Origin: Thamnocephalis sphaerospora
Taxonomy: Eukaryota > Zoopagomycota > Zoopagomycetes > Zoopagales > Sigmoideomycetaceae
NCBI GenBank assembly: GCA_003614735.1
Contig: KZ992663.1
Location: 1 to 22,793, forward strand
Reading direction: 5' to 3'
Length of the DNA stretch: 22,793 nt
Shown here: piece by piece, positions 19,408 through 22,793 of the stretch
Layout: the number at the start of each line of letters is the position of its first letter
Position numbering within the stretch: the stretch's first letter is position 1
The notes under the pieces: model-generated
Databases searched by the model: none
Told to the model about the DNA's origin: nothing
The model's input: the letters and a program-made list of their open reading frames with translations, nothing else
Made by a program: the position numbers and the translations under genes

Positions 19408-20889
19408 CTAAATAGTATAGTCAACGACAACTGCTTTGTGGCCAACCAAAACCAGCGCTCCAATGCTCTCCACGTGTGAGCGGTGGCGGATCTGCTCGCG
19501 CGGGTTGTCCCAGCGCCCATGCTTGGCAATTGCACTCGTTTGTGATTCTAGCGGGTACAGCCCGCTGTAGGGCCAGCAGTCGAAGCCGAGCGATGCAATG
19601 CTTTGCACTACAGTGCCATCGTCCAAGTTCAGCAAAATTTTGCGGTCCGCACACCGTATTCGCGCCCCGGTATAAGCAGTAGGTTGCGCGATATAATTGG
19701 TTTTGGGTGTGAGATGTTGTAAGGCGCCACTTGGCCACCAGCGACGGACTTGCAGTGTCGGCACCAATTTCTAGTAAAGGTAGATTTGGCTTTAGCGGTG
19801 TGCCCCGCTGGGTGATGCCGTTCATTCTTCAGTAGATTACCAGGCGTGTGTCATCGACGCGCAGCGTGAACAAGCGAGAGTGGCGCTTTGGAATCGGAAT
19901 CGGCGTTCCTCCAGCCACAAGGCAGCGTGATGCAACGGACCCGCAGCTAAACTCCCACAGTTTCTAGGTCACTGGAGGGCGCTCGGCGGCAAGCGAGTTC
20001 ACCCGGAAAAGCTGTACACTCGTGCTCTTTGCCTGCTGCACATGAACATGCTCCATGCCAGCATCCAGAGAGTCGGCACAATATCTGCGCTGGCCAAGAC
20101 TGTAGATTCGCGTTGTGTTGGGCGTGCTTGGTCGGCCGATGATCTTTCGAGTCAGGAGCCAGCTGTCGTGGAGCATAATGTTACCCTGTTGGAGCTCATA
20201 AAAGGCTGACTGGCGACGGAATGCGTTGAGATGCCACGCACAGACAAACGAGCTGATGTCGGTACGCGAGTAATCCTTGACAAGCGTTACCACGCCCAAA
20301 AAGTATTTTTCCAAGTGGTTATATTCATCAAAGCGCGCTGGTCGCTCGTCGGTGCTATTGAGGCGTATAGCGTTTTCATTCATACTATTTGGTGATTCTG
20401 CAAGCCCATGGCTCTCTGTGAAAACATGTACACAAAACGCGTTAGTCCTTGCGTGTAGAAGCAGCTTTAGAGGTGAATGCCGTTCTTGAAATAGCCGGGC
20501 GTTATGGTGAGCCGGTGTTTTGTGTATCACCCACAGCGCCAACGAAACTCGGTGGCACATCGACTGCAAAGGGCATGGAACTAGTTGATATGTTCGCTCA
20601 CACGAGCGCCGGTAGTTCCGCGGCCGATCTTATTATGCTGTACCATTAAAGCGGTGCGCATTCGAGTGTAGAGACGTAGCCAGCGTAGCTCGCTTCTATC
20701 ACCGAGTGCAAAGCGTTTTTCGTAGCTATCGCGCCACATGTCCTGTCGAGATGCTACGCAGGCGCGTATCAGCCTGGACGCGCTAGCAAGTGCAACTAAT
20801 GGGGTCTTGTCCTCCGAAAAGCGAATTCTACTTGCCAGCACCTCGATGGGCACTGGTATTGCTGAAACATCGCCAATGTATGGCTCCAT
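19408..20889 (-). CDS. F-box domain protein with unassigned C-terminal region
   Basis: The N-terminus reads AIPVPIEVLASRIRF, LVALASASRLIRACVASR and DMWRDSYEKRF (residues about 10-60), the pattern of an F-box that would dock to Skp1 in an SCF ubiquitin ligase. The remaining 330 or so residues include FDEYNHLEKYFLGVVTLVKD, WHLNAFRRQSAFYELQQGN, a beta-rich IPIPKRHSRLFTLRVDDTRL, LLNLDDGTVVQSIASLGF and GALVLVGHKAVVVDYTI. They may form a divergent beta-propeller, but I do not recognise a family. Exons: about 20602-20889, 20531-20563 (33 nt, uncertain), 20003-20415 (or 20413), 19841-19963 and 19408-19770, about 405 aa. An in-frame TAG at 19966-19968 is removed only if a 39-nt intron (19964-20002) is real. 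The frame is open for about 35 codons upstream of the chosen ATG. Confidence 0.65.
20300..20343. repeat. 44-nt patch shared with the Argonaute gene (copy 1)
   Basis: The patch is identical to 22733-22776 except for one base (20326 C versus 22759 T), in the same orientation. Weaker similarity extends about 10-15 nt on the lower-coordinate side. In this copy it encodes part of ARFDEYNHLEKYF. Confidence 0.95.
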
Positions 20890-21436
20890 GTCGAGCGCGA
20901 AAAGATACCAGTACTTGATGGCAGCTGATGCACTACACGCGGCTTGGCTGCTATCCGATAGAGAGGCATGGATGCAAAGTGCACGCGGCTTACATTTTTG
21001 CTATATCGCGTAGTAAGCTGCTAACGAGTAAGTGAAAGGATGGGTAGAGTATGATAGGCAAACATTGAGTGCAAGGGCAGCAACGGAGGATGTTTGGAAT
21101 CGGTGTGTGTGCGCGATAGGCTGGGTGCTCATGGCCTGGCGTGATTGGTTGCAAACAGCTTGTGTGCATCTGCAAGTAGCTGTTATGCTGTAGCGTCGCT
21201 GCTCAAGGCAGCTGTCACTAAGGCATATCCATCTGCGCAGATACAATCTACGCCAGTGTAAGAATATTCGGCAAAGTTCATTCTCAAATCTGTGCAGCGG
21301 CAATCACCTCCACTTGCTTTACAACAGCCTGCCCAAAGCGCATCTGCAAATACCCCAAAGTGCATCAACTAATCATGTTCAGCTCACTCAAATTCTACCA
21401 TTGGCTACCAGGCGTGGTAGCACGCACATGCTGACA
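20890..21436. other. Intergenic region Argonaute/F-box
   Basis: 547 bp that should contain the Argonaute 3' UTR and the F-box promoter. The minus frame of the F-box exon is open from about 20997 (containing AIKYWYLFALD before the ATG), so an upstream exon of the F-box gene is possible. No other gene was recognised. Confidence 0.5.
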
Positions 21437-22793
21437 CTACATGTAAAACATGCAGTTCTGCAGGTTGCTGTGCAGGTTGGCGTAGGATGGCGCGCTACCG
21501 CCCGAGTAAAGGCTAATCTCCTCGCTGAACGAGTCGCCCTGTGCGTGGTAGCGCACTCGCAGCGCCAACAGATCGGCGTAGTAGATGCACGGAATGACGC
21601 CGACAGCGCGGGTGCAGCGTGCGTACAAATAGCACAGTCGGTATGTCAGATCCTGCAGCGCATCTGACGTAAACTTGTTCTCATCATGAAGCACCTGGTA
21701 GTGCGCCGGTCGAGATGTGCCCTGAATACCGGCGTGCGACTGCAGGAAAAAGTCAAACTCGTACGGGTGCGTGATGCCAGAGTCGACAACGGTGCCCGGC
21801 ATGCAGTTGCCAGAACGATCAGACTGATCGCGCCCCATGGGAAAGAAGCGGGTGTGATGTCTCTTTTGCACCGCAACATAGGTGAGCGTTGGGTTGTAGT
21901 TGGCCTCGAGCTGCTGGCACGCTAGCTTGACCGCCTTCACCTCGGTGTTGATGACGCGCTCAAACTCGCCCTCAGAGATACCATCGCGGTAGAAGAGAAT
22001 GCGAGCTGGCTTGTGGCCACTGTTGCGGAAGAATGCCTTGAGCGCATCCATGACCATGTCGCGCAAATCGTTGATCGACTCGGTGCGGCCGTGCTGAATG
22101 CGCACCACGGAGCAGAAGCGTGCCACGTTGACGTCCATGGAGCCAACCAGGGTGGCAATCGATGGACGGCGCTCGTCGCCAGGCGCCGGATGTGACACAT
22201 CTGCACCAATGATGATGGTGGGCTTCTCGGCAATGAAGGGGATCTGGTCGCGTGTCAGCACGACATTGATGCCGCCCAGCTTGGCATTCATCTTCAGGCA
22301 CACGTTGGCGCAGTACTAGGAAGGATTCGTATGTTAAGTACAGACTGACTGCGCCGAGCATGTGTTGCTATGCAGCCGCGCTTCCGCTTACTCACCTGAA
22401 CGTTGGGGCGACCCACATGTTTGGCCACAATGCATTGCGTTGGAATACCGATGACCGTTTCGCCGACTCGCTTAATCTCCGCGTAAAGCGGAACCGTAGC
22501 GTCTGGCACGATGCAGACAACTATCTGGGCATCCTTGCGGAATTTCTTCTTGGCCGACATAAAGGCAAGCTTTAGTCTATCCTCCGTGTTGCTCTGCCGG
22601 TTTGCAAACTCAATCGGCGGGTTTTTGGCAACCACATTCATGCCCGTGCGGTGGCAGACGTTGGCAAGCTCCGACACAAAGCGCTCCACTTCGTTCGAGC
22701 GCAGGCGGTCGGCAAACACCAGCACAGCCCACAAAGTATTTTTCCAAGTGGTTATATTTATCAAAGCGCGCTGGTCACGCATGTTCCACGTGC
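21437..22793 (-). CDS. Argonaute (MID-PIWI half; 5' end outside window)
   Basis: A eukaryotic AGO-clade Argonaute that binds small RNAs and silences matching transcripts. Two exons, 22396-22793 (continuing right) and 21437-22315, join at HVGRPNVQ/YCANVCLKMN. The MID pocket for the guide 5' phosphate is intact (Y and K in LYAEIK, Q in TQC, K in KLGG). The PIWI slicer tetrad is complete: D in GADVSHP, E in RTESINDL, D in FYRDGISEGEF and H in RVRYH. QKRHHTRFF, HPYEFDFFLQSHAGIQGTSR and the C-terminal NCMFYM are also typical. So the protein should be able to cleave targets. The ATG at 22782 is not the true start, because TWNMRD before it belongs to the conserved linker. The segment just after it is replaced by the F-box-like patch. 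Confidence 0.95.
22733..22776. repeat. 44-nt patch shared with the F-box gene (copy 2)
   Basis: Same strand and 43 of 44 bases identical to 20300-20343, but translated in another frame here (RALINITTWKNT, linker before WAVLVF). Its GC content is about 36 percent (16 of 44), well below the surrounding Argonaute exon. Confidence 0.95.

Noticed and set aside
19421-19825. 134-codon minus-strand frame overlapping the last F-box exon
   Set aside because: It lies in the frame that the 19771-19840 intron leaves; the other frame gives the hydrophobic, beta-rich pattern and continues the spliced protein.
22733-22793. Idea that the window's right end is an assembly chimera joining F-box sequence to Argonaute
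   Set aside because: The 17 bases beyond the patch encode TWNMRD-type Argonaute linker in the correct frame, so Argonaute sequence flanks both sides.
1-22793. CRISPR arrays, insertion sequences, rRNA genes, transposon ends
   Set aside because: No regularly spaced repeats, transposase motifs, rRNA-like segments or long terminal repeats were seen on either strand.

Overview
The window is eukaryotic nuclear DNA, almost certainly fungal. Twelve protein-coding genes, two of them cut by the window edges, are broken by about 70 short introns, mostly 58-125 nt, with GT...AG ends and CTAAC/CTGAC-like branch sites. The combination of a fungal-type PET100, a DOHH, an NR2C2AP homologue, a METTL22 homologue and an intact Argonaute fits an early-diverging (zygomycete-grade) fungus better than an intron-poor yeast. 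The lineage is an inference. No bacterial, viral or transposon gene was seen.

Left and middle (35-16594) is a housekeeping block of nine genes: TAF10 (+, 5' end missing), UTP-glucose-1-phosphate uridylyltransferase (-), a METTL22-type methyltransferase (+), RNA polymerase III subunit RPC4 (-), exosome subunit RRP41 (+), an NR2C2AP-like protein (-), importin-11/Kap120 (+), deoxyhypusine hydroxylase (-) and the cytochrome oxidase assembly factor PET100 (+). Strands alternate strictly, so every gap is either a convergent 3'-3' gap (as short as 46 bp) or a divergent shared promoter (220-330 bp, with one of 1.07 kb).

Right part (17067-22793): three genes lie in tandem on the minus strand. They are a 495-aa cytochrome P450, an F-box protein that I cannot place in a named family, and the MID-PIWI half of a catalytically complete Argonaute that runs off the right edge. 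The P450 and F-box stretch looks more AT-rich by eye than its surroundings.

The gene models were built by splicing exons by hand. Almost all join in phase and reproduce the expected family lengths: RRP41 246 aa, importin 992 aa, METTL22 402 aa, DOHH 334 aa, P450 495 aa. The least certain models are the 5' half of the F-box gene and one intron of RPC4.

The most interesting observations are: a 44-nt near-identical patch shared by the F-box gene and the Argonaute gene and read in different frames; an RRP41 first coding exon that is only the ATG, followed directly by a GT microsatellite serving as splice donor; two GC-AG introns; a (TGC)11 repeat inside a METTL22 intron; and three candidate introns of only 38-40 nt.
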